In this document: positions 25,776 to 35,681 of the stretch, piece by piece
How the letters are laid out: the number at the start of each line of letters is the position of its first letter
Position numbering within the stretch: position 1 is the first letter of the stretch
Source: Gammaproteobacteria bacterium
GTDB lineage: Bacteria; Pseudomonadota; Gammaproteobacteria; UBA4575
Assembly (NCBI GenBank): GCA_014075255.1
Contig: CP046178.1
Span: 1,754,894 to 1,818,893, forward strand
Direction: 5' to 3'
Length of the DNA: 64,000 nt
Notes under the pieces: model-generated
Seen by the model: only the letters and a program-made list of their open reading frames with translations
Told to the model about the DNA's origin: nothing
Databases searched by the model: none
Program-made: the position numbers and the translations under genes

Positions 25776-26849
25776 ATGTCTGAAAATATAACGGAAACAC
25801 CTGTTGAATTTGCTGTGCCTCTAAAAGGCATTCCCGAAACTGCAGTGATTCAGTCCAATCTGCCAATTTATAACGCAGAACAACGCGATGAAAAAATCGC
25901 CAACATTAAACGTTTGTTAAAACGTGAAAATGCTGTGCTAGTGGCCCACTATTACACCAATGAAGATCTGCAAATGATTGCTGAAGAAACAGGTGGCGTA
26001 GTATCAGATTCATTAGAAATGGCGCGTTTTGGTAATGACCATCCCGCAACAACTTTAATTGTTGCAGGGGTACGCTTTATGGGTGAAACCGCAAAAATAT
26101 TAAGTCCAGAAAAACGCGTTTTTATGCCAACCCTAGAGGCAACTTGTTCACTCGACTTAGGTTGTCCTAGCAAAGAATTTAATGAATTTTGTAATCAATA
26201 TCCTGATCATGAAGTGGTTGTTTATGCAAACACTAGTGCAGAAGTTAAAGCACGAGCAGATTGGGTTGTAACTTCAAGTATTGCGCTTAAAGTTGTCTCA
26301 CACTTAATGGACCAAGGAAAAAAGGTTTTATGGGCACCGGATAAACATCTTGGGCACTATATTCAAAAAGTTACTGGTGCAGAAATGGTGCTATGGCAAG
26401 GTGCATGCATTGTGCATGAAGAATTTAAAGCGCGTGGATTGGGTGAATTAATAGAAAAACACCCAGATGCCGGTATTTTAGTACACCCTGAATCACCTGC
26501 TGCTGTAATAGATATTGCTGATGTTGTGGGCTCCACTACAGCACTTATTAAAGCGGCAAAAGAACTTCCGCATAAAGAATTCATTGTTGCCACTGATAAT
26601 CGAATCTTTTATAAAATGAAGCAAGAAGCTCCGGGCAAAACTTTTATTGAAGCCCCAACTGCAGGAGAAGGTGCAACATGCAAGAGCTGCGCGCACTGCC
26701 CATGGATGGCCATGAATGGTTTGCATAATCTGGAGGCAGTTTTAGAATCTGGCCTCAAATCAGGTGAAAATGAGATATTTGTCGACGAGGATATTCGTCA
26801 AAAAGCGTACCGGTCAACCAGCCGGATGCTCGAATTTGTTGCCCACTAA
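25776..26849 (+). CDS. nadA: Quinolinate synthase A
   Basis: 357 residues (E. coli 347). NadA condenses iminoaspartate with dihydroxyacetone phosphate to quinolinate in NAD synthesis. The three cysteine ligands of the 4Fe-4S cluster can be placed in [17 protein letters not shown] and [29 protein letters not shown] and the [15 protein letters not shown] segment form the triose-binding region. The gene is divergent from the acyl-CoA ligase. nadB and nadC are not in this window. Confidence 0.95.
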   Translation: MSENITETPVEFAVPLKGIPETAVIQSNLPIYNAEQRDEKIANIKRLLKRENAVLVAHYYTNEDLQMIAEETGGVVSDSLEMARFGNDHPATTLIVAGVRFMGETAKILSPEKRVFMPTLEATCSLDLGCPSKEFNEFCNQYPDHEVVVYANTSAEVKARADWVVTSSIALKVVSHLMDQGKKVLWAPDKHLGHYIQKVTGAEMVLWQGACIVHEEFKARGLGELIEKHPDAGILVHPESPAAVIDIADVVGSTTALIKAAKELPHKEFIVATDNRIFYKMKQEAPGKTFIEAPTAGEGATCKSCAHCPWMAMNGLHNLEAVLESGLKSGENEIFVDEDIRQKAYRSTSRMLEFVAH

Positions 26850-27036
26850 TAGCCTTCAAAGTGCCCATTTATAGGCAAAGCCACCCTCTAAACTGTCGAA
26901 TAATAGAGTTCGTCGCCCTTTCGTACCTTTTGTGCACTAGTCCCTAAACTTTTAGCTAAAATTCACGCAATATCAGGCACTAATAGCTGATAGAGGCCTT
27001 TCAGCGGGAAGTACATTCAGCCTAATTAAACAATTA

Positions 27037-28233
27037 ATGACTGCTCAAGCAACTATAGAAATTCAAAATCCACTTTCCCTGCAGCAATTCATCAAGCTGT
27101 TGCAGAAGCTTCCGCCTGGGCGTATAGCAGATTTACCGATAGAAAAACTGCCAAATAATATACCGGCAGATATTAGTGAAAAGATTCCAATGGCATCGAG
27201 AAGTGCCGTCGATGATCTGATCATGACTGCGAATTCTTTTCACCTTAAGCGTCGCATGCGAGATCAAGAGTCTTATGGTACACATGTGGTAACTGCATTA
27301 GACAAAGCCAAGGGCGCATCAGGATCTGCGAATTTACGTGTATTTAAAAATAAAATTCTTTTATTAGTGGAGATGCTTCAATCCACTCAACGCGGCACCA
27401 AGAAGATTGGTAATGATACTTTTGTAAAACATATTACATCTATAAATAATCTGTTAATTGATGTGCGTAGCGAAACGATAAGCTTGCATGAAAATATAGT
27501 GGTTTTGCAGAAATCAAAACCAATCAATGACGCTGACAAAAAAAGGTTTTCATCTTCATTATATTCACTAAAGAAAGAAACTACTTCAGTAGGTAAAATT
27601 CTTTCTGAATATTATATTTTAAGGTTAAAAGTACTAGCGCGCGCTATACATCAAAAACGTAAACTGATTGAGATTCGGGAAGAAACAACGCAAATAAAAC
27701 AACAAGAGCTTGATGATTTACAAACCGATCTTAAAGAAGCGCAAACTTTATGGAACCGCACCATGAAGCGAAAGAAAACCATAGATGACACCAAAGATAC
27801 GCAACAGCGAATTTATGATTTAGTTAATGAAATTAAAGCCAGCGAAGTTGTCATTGCTGAAAGTGACTTAATCCTTTGGTTAGATGCGATTGTTGAAGCC
27901 AGCTTAAACGAAGGCTCAAAGCAAAGAGTTCTTAAATCCTTGAGACAAGCAAGAATCTCATTATTCTATTTATTAAATAAATTCTGTGCCTCACAAGAAG
28001 CCTCAGCAATTCAAATTGCAAAAAACCCTTTCATACAGGTTGACCCTGAAAAAGCAATTAAATTTGTGTTGATGTCTGAGACGTTTATTCTGAACTATTT
28101 TACCAAGAAGAAAAACACGGCTACCGCATGGCTTAGCGGTGCAGCTGAAAATAAAATGGTCGAACTGGATCAATTGCAAAAAGATATTCTTACCGAGCTT
28201 AGACGCGCAAGCAAATCCATGTTCAAATTATAA
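27037..28233 (+). CDS. Hypothetical helical/coiled-coil protein, 398 residues
   Basis: Not recognised. There is no signal peptide or membrane segment. An N-terminal region (about 10-60) has a PLSLQQFIKLLQKLPP patch; the middle (about 90-250) is strongly alpha-helical and basic, with likely coiled coil at 200-250 (IREETTQIKQQELDDLQTDLK). The C-terminal third (about 270-398) is another helical bundle that ends in SKSMFKL. No enzymatic motif is visible. Length and normal codon use argue for a real gene. It stands alone, 187 bp after nadA. Confidence 0.75.
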   Translation: MTAQATIEIQNPLSLQQFIKLLQKLPPGRIADLPIEKLPNNIPADISEKIPMASRSAVDDLIMTANSFHLKRRMRDQESYGTHVVTALDKAKGASGSANLRVFKNKILLLVEMLQSTQRGTKKIGNDTFVKHITSINNLLIDVRSETISLHENIVVLQKSKPINDADKKRFSSSLYSLKKETTSVGKILSEYYILRLKVLARAIHQKRKLIEIREETTQIKQQELDDLQTDLKEAQTLWNRTMKRKKTIDDTKDTQQRIYDLVNEIKASEVVIAESDLILWLDAIVEASLNEGSKQRVLKSLRQARISLFYLLNKFCASQEASAIQIAKNPFIQVDPEKAIKFVLMSETFILNYFTKKKNTATAWLSGAAENKMVELDQLQKDILTELRRASKSMFKL

Positions 28234-28272
28234 AATTAACTGTCCAATTCTTTTTATATTTAATTACTGTTC

Positions 28273-28728
28273 TTATTGTCCTTCTTCTGGCTCAAGTATT
28301 GAGTCATCGACTTCATCATCTTCGGAAAGATTCAACGTTTTTATTTTATCCTCTTGATTAGCCCTTGCTTTAGCCTCTTGCACCTTTTCAGAGCTCAGGG
28401 CATCCTTACTTTCTTCTTTCTGCAGAGCTTCGGCTTCCAACTGCATCTGATGTTCGTGGGAAACAAATAATAGTGAACTAGTGGAAACAGCAGCTATTAC
28501 AACTGCAAAAATCTGCGCGACTCCCCAAGCTTTTAATTTGAGCCTATGCACTATCCAATAAAAGAGCCAGCTAAATAGCACATATACTAGTACCGCAAAC
28601 CAGTATGCCGCCACACCAACAGAGTCAATTGCAGTAGAGCTATTATCTTCTAAACGCATATACAGCCACCAACCAAATGCGAACAAAATGAGCGTTAACG
28701 TGAGATGTAAAATTAATCGAGCGGACAT
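28273..28728 (-). CDS. Hypothetical membrane protein with acidic C-terminal tail
   Basis: 151 residues. Three likely membrane helices (about 5-25, 40-62 and 68-90) are followed by a charged C-terminal coil of about 55 residues rich in E, D, K and Q that ends SILEPEEGQ. No family recognised. It lies 25 bp after ycgL in the minus-strand run 29747-28273 and may be cotranscribed with it. Confidence 0.72.
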   Translation of the reverse strand: MSARLILHLTLTLILFAFGWWLYMRLEDNSSTAIDSVGVAAYWFAVLVYVLFSWLFYWIVHRLKLKAWGVAQIFAVVIAAVSTSSLLFVSHEHQMQLEAEALQKEESKDALSSEKVQEAKARANQEDKIKTLNLSEDDEVDDSILEPEEGQ

Positions 28729-28753
28729 ATGTACTTTAAATATTTATATGCAA

Positions 28754-28999
28754 TCAGATGGGCAGACTATTTTTAGATGGCATCTGCAAGTAGTACCCTT
28801 GATCATTTATACTTTGAAGCACTTGCTGTGCATCTGCTAAAGCAAGCTTACGATCCTCAGTAAGATCAAATTCTAAGGTAAATTCAGGTTTTCCGAAGAG
28901 CACAAATAGTTGTTCAGGTATATTTTTAAAATTATCTTTCTCATTGAGATAGATATAACTATCAGCTTTCTTGAGACTTTTATACACAAAACATTTCAT
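28754..28999 (-). CDS. ycgL: YcgL family protein
   Basis: 81 residues from the ATG at 28999. The YcgL fold signature is complete: MKCFVYKSLKKADSYIYL, then FKNIPEQLFVLFGKPE, then SINDQGYYLQMPS. An ATG in the same frame 45 bp further upstream (29044) would add 15 residues that overlap the preceding gene and have no counterpart in the family, so the inner start is preferred. YcgL is a small conserved gammaproteobacterial protein of unknown role, often near minD or rnd; here it is between two membrane-protein genes. Confidence 0.85.
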   Translation of the reverse strand: MKCFVYKSLKKADSYIYLNEKDNFKNIPEQLFVLFGKPEFTLEFDLTEDRKLALADAQQVLQSINDQGYYLQMPSKNSLPI

Positions 29000-29021
29000 C
29001 ACCAACACCAGCAGAATATTT

Positions 29022-29747
29022 TTATGGCTCATCCCCACTTTCAACTACAGGAGGAGTAACCGTATTTGTAGGTCGGGAAAGCCGTACAACTGACTTAATT
29101 TTATCTAGAGTATATTCATATGAAACAGTACCGCCACTAGATTGCTGCTCAATTGAAATTGAATTTTCTGTGCTTCTCACCAATGTGCCTATATGTTTTA
29201 CACCATCGCTGAGCGTAATTTCGATATTCGAGCCCATCGAAGCGCTAATATTTTCAAGTGCAATGCGAACCGCGCTAGATTTGCCTTTGCCGATATTTTT
29301 TACTGTTTTATCTTCTTCTGGTGCTAACGGTTCAATATCTTTAGAAGAAAAACGATCTTTATCAGTACTTAGCATAGGGTCATAAGTGCCTTCATCTTCT
29401 AATTCAACTTCAGCCGCCTCTTCTGCATTAGGCAAAGGCTCATCTTTAGGTGTTGCAGTTGGTATGTTACTTACAATTTCACTGTCATCCAAAAGTGGGA
29501 TATTTTTTAATCCTCCACCATAAGCTCCAACTCCGGCCATGACCAAGCCTACTAAGCCCATTGCAAAGCCATTGCGAGCCTGGCTTCTGTTCCACTTAAC
29601 AAAACTATAAATAGGCACAAATATTGGTGGTATTAATAAAACCATCAGCCCCCAAAAAAAACTTTCATTAAATGCATCTAGCAGCACCATAATCATGCCC
29701 ACTAAAATCAATAGTAGTGCAAGAATCAAAACAACTTGAGCTAGCAT
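29022..29747 (-). CDS. Membrane protein with C-terminal Sm-like domain, function unknown
   Basis: 241 residues. Three hydrophobic segments (about 3-22, 25-50 and 58-78) are followed by an acidic linker (about 85-150). The C-terminal 80 residues contain a compact beta-rich segment (SNIEITLSDGVKHIGTLV, then SISIEQQSSGGTVSYEYT, then IKSVVRL) that reads like an Sm/LSm-type SH3-like barrel. That fold assignment is inference. RBS AGGGG precedes the ATG. ycgL follows at 22 bp. Confidence 0.72.
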   Translation of the reverse strand: MLAQVVLILALLLILVGMIMVLLDAFNESFFWGLMVLLIPPIFVPIYSFVKWNRSQARNGFAMGLVGLVMAGVGAYGGGLKNIPLLDDSEIVSNIPTATPKDEPLPNAEEAAEVELEDEGTYDPMLSTDKDRFSSKDIEPLAPEEDKTVKNIGKGKSSAVRIALENISASMGSNIEITLSDGVKHIGTLVRSTENSISIEQQSSGGTVSYEYTLDKIKSVVRLSRPTNTVTPPVVESGDEP

Positions 29748-29768
29748 ATTTTTACCCCTAAAGCCTTT

Positions 29769-31676
29769 TTAACTTAAATAGCTGTTTGAATTTAAAGACG
29801 CTTCTAATTCATCCATTACAAGCTCTTTTTCTTGCTTCGAAACATTATTGTTCGAAAGCCTTTCCCGCCAAACCTGGCGCATTCTACCAGTATCCATGTG
29901 CAAATAAGATAATATTTCCGAAATCGTATCTCCAGGTTCTTCATCACAAATTTGATATGAATTATCAGCTTTTATAACTATATTGACCGCATTGGTTTCG
30001 CCAAACAGGTTATGCATATCACCAAGAATTTCTTGGTATGCCCCGACTAAAAACAGGCCCAATATATAATCTTGCTGTTCACTAATATCATGCAAAGATA
30101 GATAAGGCAGGATAGATCCTGCCTCTATATACCTATCTATTCGTCCATCAGAGTCACAAGTTAAGTCATAAATTCTTGTTTTAATTGTAGGATGTTCATC
30201 AAGCCGATGTAGTGGCATAACTGGAAATATTTGATCCAAGCCCCAAATATCTGGTGTGGACTGAAATAAAGAAAAATTACAGAAGTATTTCGCAACAAAC
30301 TTGCCCTCAAGATCTAATCGATCTGAATCTACCAAACAATGCTTAACTTTAAATATCTCTTTATAAGCAATACTCAATAGTTTTTCAGCTTCAGCTTTTT
30401 CAACTAGCGAAAGATCTCCACAAGAGAATTCTCGCTCAATTTCATAGGCAAGTTTTTTTAATTCTGCATAACTCTCAGCTATTTTCGGCGAATCATATTC
30501 ATTAAAAGATACTGCTTGAATATTTTTTATATAATTTTCAAGTAATTTCAAACTAGCACTTGAAGTCCAATCATTAACCAATTCTTTTTGATCAGCCTTT
30601 GCATCTAAATGTGCATGTTCTATATCAATTACATCGGTTAACAATACCGCATGATAAGCGGTCATAGCACGGCCATTTTCACTAAAGATTGTAGGCTGAG
30701 TTAACAAATGTTTTTCACAACTATCCGTAACGATTTTAATAATTGTTTCGGCGTAATCATTTAACGTGTAGTCCATAGAAAAATATGAATTAGTATTGTT
30801 TCCTTCATAGTCCACCGCTAATCCGCCACCGATATTCAGCAACTCGAATTTCACACCCAGTTTTGTTAACTCAGAAAAGTAATGCATACCTTCTTGCATA
30901 CCTGACTGAATATCTTGTAGCGATGGAATTTGTGAACCCATATGAAAATGCAACATTTTCATCCAATGCAAAATATTGCTCTCTTGCAGCTGCTTAACTA
31001 AAGCAAGCACTTCATTTGAAGTTAAACCAAACTTAGAGTGCTCTCCGCCTGTATTTTGCCAATTACCTTGCGCGATTGAATTTAAACGTACACGCATACC
31101 AAGGAGTGGTTGTACATTGAGTTCTGAACACTGCTTTAGAACATGTTGAAATTCTGCCAGACTCTCCATAACAATTATAATCTCATTTCCTAGCAAACAA
31201 CCTATTAAAGCAAGGCGAATATACTTCTCATCTTTATAGCCATTACATATTATGGTTTGCTGTTTTTTATTTGCGCCTAAGCAAGCTATCAGCTCAGCCT
31301 TACTTCCCACCTCAAAGGCGATGGGCCACTGTTCCTGATCATGGAAATGCTGAATAACTGTAGCTTGTTGATTTACTTTAATAGGATAGGCAGCAATGTA
31401 TTTACCAAAATAATTATTAGCTTTAATAGCTTGCTGAAAAGCCAAATTTAGATTACTTAATGATTGTTGTAATATTTGTGGGAAACGCACCAGAATCGGA
31501 AAACCTATACCTTTACCTTTGAGACTTTCAGTGAGTTCGTATAGATCTAGCTCTGCAGCTGCCACTTTAGCAACCACATGTCCTCGGTTATTGATATCAA
31601 AATGCTGCAAACCCCAATCATCTACTCGATAATGATTTTTTGCTTGTTTAACATTCCATTTATTTTGGTAACTCAT
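29769..31676 (-). CDS. speA: Biosynthetic arginine decarboxylase
   Basis: 635 residues (E. coli SpeA 658). The PLP lysine is in AAYPIKVNQQA near residue 100. The alanine-racemase-type barrel carries FHMGSQI and LNIGGGLAVDYEG, and the C-terminal domain has the active-site CDSDGRID cysteine. It converts arginine to agmatine. It is divergent from speE, 89 bp apart. speB (agmatinase), agmatine deiminase and speD are not in the window. Confidence 0.96.
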   Translation of the reverse strand: MSYQNKWNVKQAKNHYRVDDWGLQHFDINNRGHVVAKVAAAELDLYELTESLKGKGIGFPILVRFPQILQQSLSNLNLAFQQAIKANNYFGKYIAAYPIKVNQQATVIQHFHDQEQWPIAFEVGSKAELIACLGANKKQQTIICNGYKDEKYIRLALIGCLLGNEIIIVMESLAEFQHVLKQCSELNVQPLLGMRVRLNSIAQGNWQNTGGEHSKFGLTSNEVLALVKQLQESNILHWMKMLHFHMGSQIPSLQDIQSGMQEGMHYFSELTKLGVKFELLNIGGGLAVDYEGNNTNSYFSMDYTLNDYAETIIKIVTDSCEKHLLTQPTIFSENGRAMTAYHAVLLTDVIDIEHAHLDAKADQKELVNDWTSSASLKLLENYIKNIQAVSFNEYDSPKIAESYAELKKLAYEIEREFSCGDLSLVEKAEAEKLLSIAYKEIFKVKHCLVDSDRLDLEGKFVAKYFCNFSLFQSTPDIWGLDQIFPVMPLHRLDEHPTIKTRIYDLTCDSDGRIDRYIEAGSILPYLSLHDISEQQDYILGLFLVGAYQEILGDMHNLFGETNAVNIVIKADNSYQICDEEPGDTISEILSYLHMDTGRMRQVWRERLSNNNVSKQEKELVMDELEASLNSNSYLS

Positions 31677-31765
31677 AAAGAATAGACTTTTTTATATATT
31701 TTTATACTCAGCAATTTATAGTACAGCTTGGTTAATAGAACTTAGAATATACGCAGGATCAAAGA

Positions 31766-32614
31766 ATGCAAAATAATAATTGGTTTACGGAAGAGTGCGC
31801 CGCGGCTGGCACTGCATTTTCACTAGAAATTAACGAAAAACTGCATGAGGAAAAAACTCCATACCAAAAAATAGAAATATACTCGACCAAAAACTTTGGC
31901 AAACTTATGGTGATTGATGGTTTTATCATGTTATCGGAACGCGATAACTTTATATACCATGAAATGATGAGTCATCCCGCGCTATTTTCTCACCTAATGC
32001 CGCGCAATATTGTCATTGTAGGTGGCGGAGATTGCGGCACCTTATTAGAGGTTGTTAAACATGATTGCGTTGAAAAAATTACACAAGTTGAAATAGACCG
32101 ACGTGTCACTGATTTATCTTTAGAATATTTCCCACAACTTTGTGCAGCAAATTATGATCCACGCGTGAAGTTAATATTTGATGATGCAATCGAGTGGATG
32201 AGAAATGCGCCAGAAAATTCAATAGATTTAATAATAGTAGACAGTACAGATCCAATTGGTCCTGCTAAAGGGTTGTTCTCAACACCCTTTTATAAAGACT
32301 GCTTTCGTGCACTAAAAACAGATGGGTTGCTGGTACAACAGAGTGAGTCGCCCCTCATACACCTAGATAGCATCATCAATCCCATGCACAAGTATATGGG
32401 TGAAGCAGGCTTTACAAACGTTCAATTACTTAACTTTCCGCAACCTGTTTACCCGACTGGATGGTGGTCAGCTACGCTAGCAAACAAACAAAGTTCGATT
32501 CATTATTGTCGAGAGCAAGAGTCAAAATCTTTACAGTTTGAAACACAATATTACAATCACGCTATCCACATAGCGAGTTTTGCCTCACCTCAGTTTCTAT
32601 TGAAACAATTCTAG
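31766..32614 (+). CDS. speE: Spermidine synthase (aminopropyltransferase)
   Basis: 282 residues (E. coli 288). The methyltransferase-like fold is shown by VGGGDCGTLLEVVKH (decarboxylated-SAM site) and by DSTDPIGPAKGLF, with the catalytic aspartates. It transfers an aminopropyl group to putrescine to give spermidine. The divergent speA makes agmatine, so either agmatine is first hydrolysed elsewhere, or, less likely, this enzyme uses agmatine directly as in the aminopropylagmatine route. Confidence 0.95.
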   Translation: MQNNNWFTEECAAAGTAFSLEINEKLHEEKTPYQKIEIYSTKNFGKLMVIDGFIMLSERDNFIYHEMMSHPALFSHLMPRNIVIVGGGDCGTLLEVVKHDCVEKITQVEIDRRVTDLSLEYFPQLCAANYDPRVKLIFDDAIEWMRNAPENSIDLIIVDSTDPIGPAKGLFSTPFYKDCFRALKTDGLLVQQSESPLIHLDSIINPMHKYMGEAGFTNVQLLNFPQPVYPTGWWSATLANKQSSIHYCREQESKSLQFETQYYNHAIHIASFASPQFLLKQF

Positions 32615-32630
32615 GAATTTATTTCTCCAT

Positions 32631-32656
32631 AAAAAAGCGCCTCATATGAAGACGCT
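32631..32656 (-). terminator. Rho-independent terminator after amtB
   Basis: On the minus strand an 8-bp stem with two G-T pairs (arms 32649-32656 and 32636-32643, AGCGTCTT/GAGGCGCT) is followed by six T. It lies 26 bp beyond the amtB stop and may also slow speE transcription on the other strand. Confidence 0.82.
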
Positions 32657-32681
32657 AAAATATTTTACATACAACATGTCC

Positions 32682-34288
<1,607 letters not shown>

Positions 34289-34372
34289 TTATCTCCTTAT
34301 TTAGGATTTAGTTTGTAATTTCTTAAGTGGATAACTGTGCAAGTTCCCGAGCACAGTTGAATTATTATTTGA

Positions 34373-35140
34373 TTAGCTACCACTTCCCCATTTCATGATG
34401 TCGAAGCTACGATGAATGCCTACATAAGCCGAAGTTTCATCGCCATCTCCCAAGCCATCACAATCTGCGCTTACCACACTGCCACAATCACTGGTGAGTC
34501 CTGCAGGATCCTTATCCAAATCGGTATGCATCACAGCTGCCGTGACATCAAAACCTGCTAATTCAAAGCCATAACCAAACTCAAACGATTCACCTAATTG
34601 ATCGTCTGCATCATCTCCAAACACTCGGTATGTGAGATACGCACCATTCCACCCTACAGAGGCGCCAATAAAGTCATACTCATCCCCTTCGATATTGCCT
34701 GCGTCATCAACAAAATCACCGTTGTAATCACCTTTGGAATATTCAAGATCTAATGACCAAAGATCATTCGACCAGCCAGCATAAAAATTCGCTTCGTTGT
34801 ATTCATTATCAAAACTATCCGAATATTGATAACTCGTACCGCCAGCACCTAGATAAAATCCATTTGTGAACTCATGTACATAGCCTGCATAGAGATCGTA
34901 CTCAATGCCATCATCCACATCGGCAATCCAAGTGCCGGCATAAAAACCACCAACTTCTATATCGATTCCACCGTTGCCAGATGCCGTATCGTTCTGCACG
35001 ATGCCGCGAAAGATATACTCAGACAAAACCCCTGCATTACCGGTAAGTGTCGCCTCATATGCAGATGCATTAGTTGATAGCACTATAGTGCTGGTGGCTA
35101 GAACAGCTGCTATTGACAGTTGTTGTAGTTTCTTATTCAT
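34373..35140 (-). CDS. TorF-family putative porin
   Basis: 255 residues. A Sec signal (ending TNASA-YE, residue 27) is followed by a beta-rich, acidic, aromatic mature protein that starts LTGNAGVLSEYIFRGIVQ, the typical opening of this conserved outer-membrane family. The last residues are less porin-like (IMKWGSGS). Members often precede glnK-amtB in gammaproteobacteria, which suggests a role in uptake of nitrogen compounds, but the substrate is unknown. First gene of the nitrogen operon and directly behind the sigma-54 promoter. Confidence 0.84.
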   Translation of the reverse strand: MNKKLQQLSIAAVLATSTIVLSTNASAYEATLTGNAGVLSEYIFRGIVQNDTASGNGGIDIEVGGFYAGTWIADVDDGIEYDLYAGYVHEFTNGFYLGAGGTSYQYSDSFDNEYNEANFYAGWSNDLWSLDLEYSKGDYNGDFVDDAGNIEGDEYDFIGASVGWNGAYLTYRVFGDDADDQLGESFEFGYGFELAGFDVTAAVMHTDLDKDPAGLTSDCGSVVSADCDGLGDGDETSAYVGIHRSFDIMKWGSGS

Positions 35141-35203
35141 TTAGATATCTCCCTTTAAAATAGGTATTGTTTATATTTCCGATTTACCATTTCCTTTCAC
35201 TAA

Positions 35204-35219
35204 TGCATGTGACGTGCCA
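35204..35219 (-). promoter_or_regulatory. Sigma-54 promoter of the torF-like-glnK-amtB operon
   Basis: Minus-strand TGGCACG-TCAC-ATGCA matches the RpoN consensus TGGCACG-N4-TTGCA with the exact 10-bp distance between GG (-24) and GC (-12). Possible NtrC half-sites GCACCA (35281-35286) and TGGTGC (35311-35316) lie 65-110 bp upstream, as expected for enhancer sites, though their spacing is not canonical. Confidence 0.85.
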
Positions 35220-35372
35220 ACTTTTTATTCGATATAAAACAATCACTTACTTGAAAAGTAATCTCATGCAGCAAAATTATGCACCACGAACACATGCTCT
35301 TGCTCTTAAATGGTGCGCTGAAATTTACTAAGATTCCGTTAAACTAGTAGCCACAATGTGGGAGCAAAAGAA

Positions 35373-35639
35373 ATGAAGATTGATACCGAAGGGTTGGATA
35401 AAACAGTCAGCGAGATCGTTCAAAAAATCAGTGCCGCGATACCTGAAGACTTAAAAACAGCTAAAGAAGGACTAGAAAAAAATGCGCGCGCTACAGTTGA
35501 AGGCGCCTTTCAACGTCTTGATCTTGTCACCCGTGAAGAATTTGATATTCAGGTTATGTTGTTATCAAAAAGTCAGCAACGTGTGAAAGATCTGGAACAA
35601 CGAATTAGTGAGTTGGAAGAAGCAGTAAATAAGAAATGA
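35373..35639 (+). CDS. ubiK: Ubiquinone biosynthesis accessory factor UbiK
   Basis: 88 residues from the ATG at 35373, which lies 10 bp after GGGAG; a GTG five codons upstream is in frame but overlaps that ribosome site. The first helix (TVSEIVQKISAAIPEDL) and the C-terminal coiled coil (VLLSKSQQRVKDLEQRISELEEAV type) match YqiC/UbiK. It is thought to work with UbiJ in the aerobic Ubi complex; ubiJ is also in this window (56.3 kb). The ubiK-comM adjacency is common. Confidence 0.88.
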   Translation: MKIDTEGLDKTVSEIVQKISAAIPEDLKTAKEGLEKNARATVEGAFQRLDLVTREEFDIQVMLLSKSQQRVKDLEQRISELEEAVNKK

Positions 35640-35681
35640 ATTTTAAGGAATAATAAAAATCCATAATAAAAATAATTTCTA

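Noticed and set aside
28754-29044. Longer ycgL start at 29044
   Set aside because: The extra 15 residues overlap the upstream gene and the YcgL family begins at the inner Met (MKCFVY).
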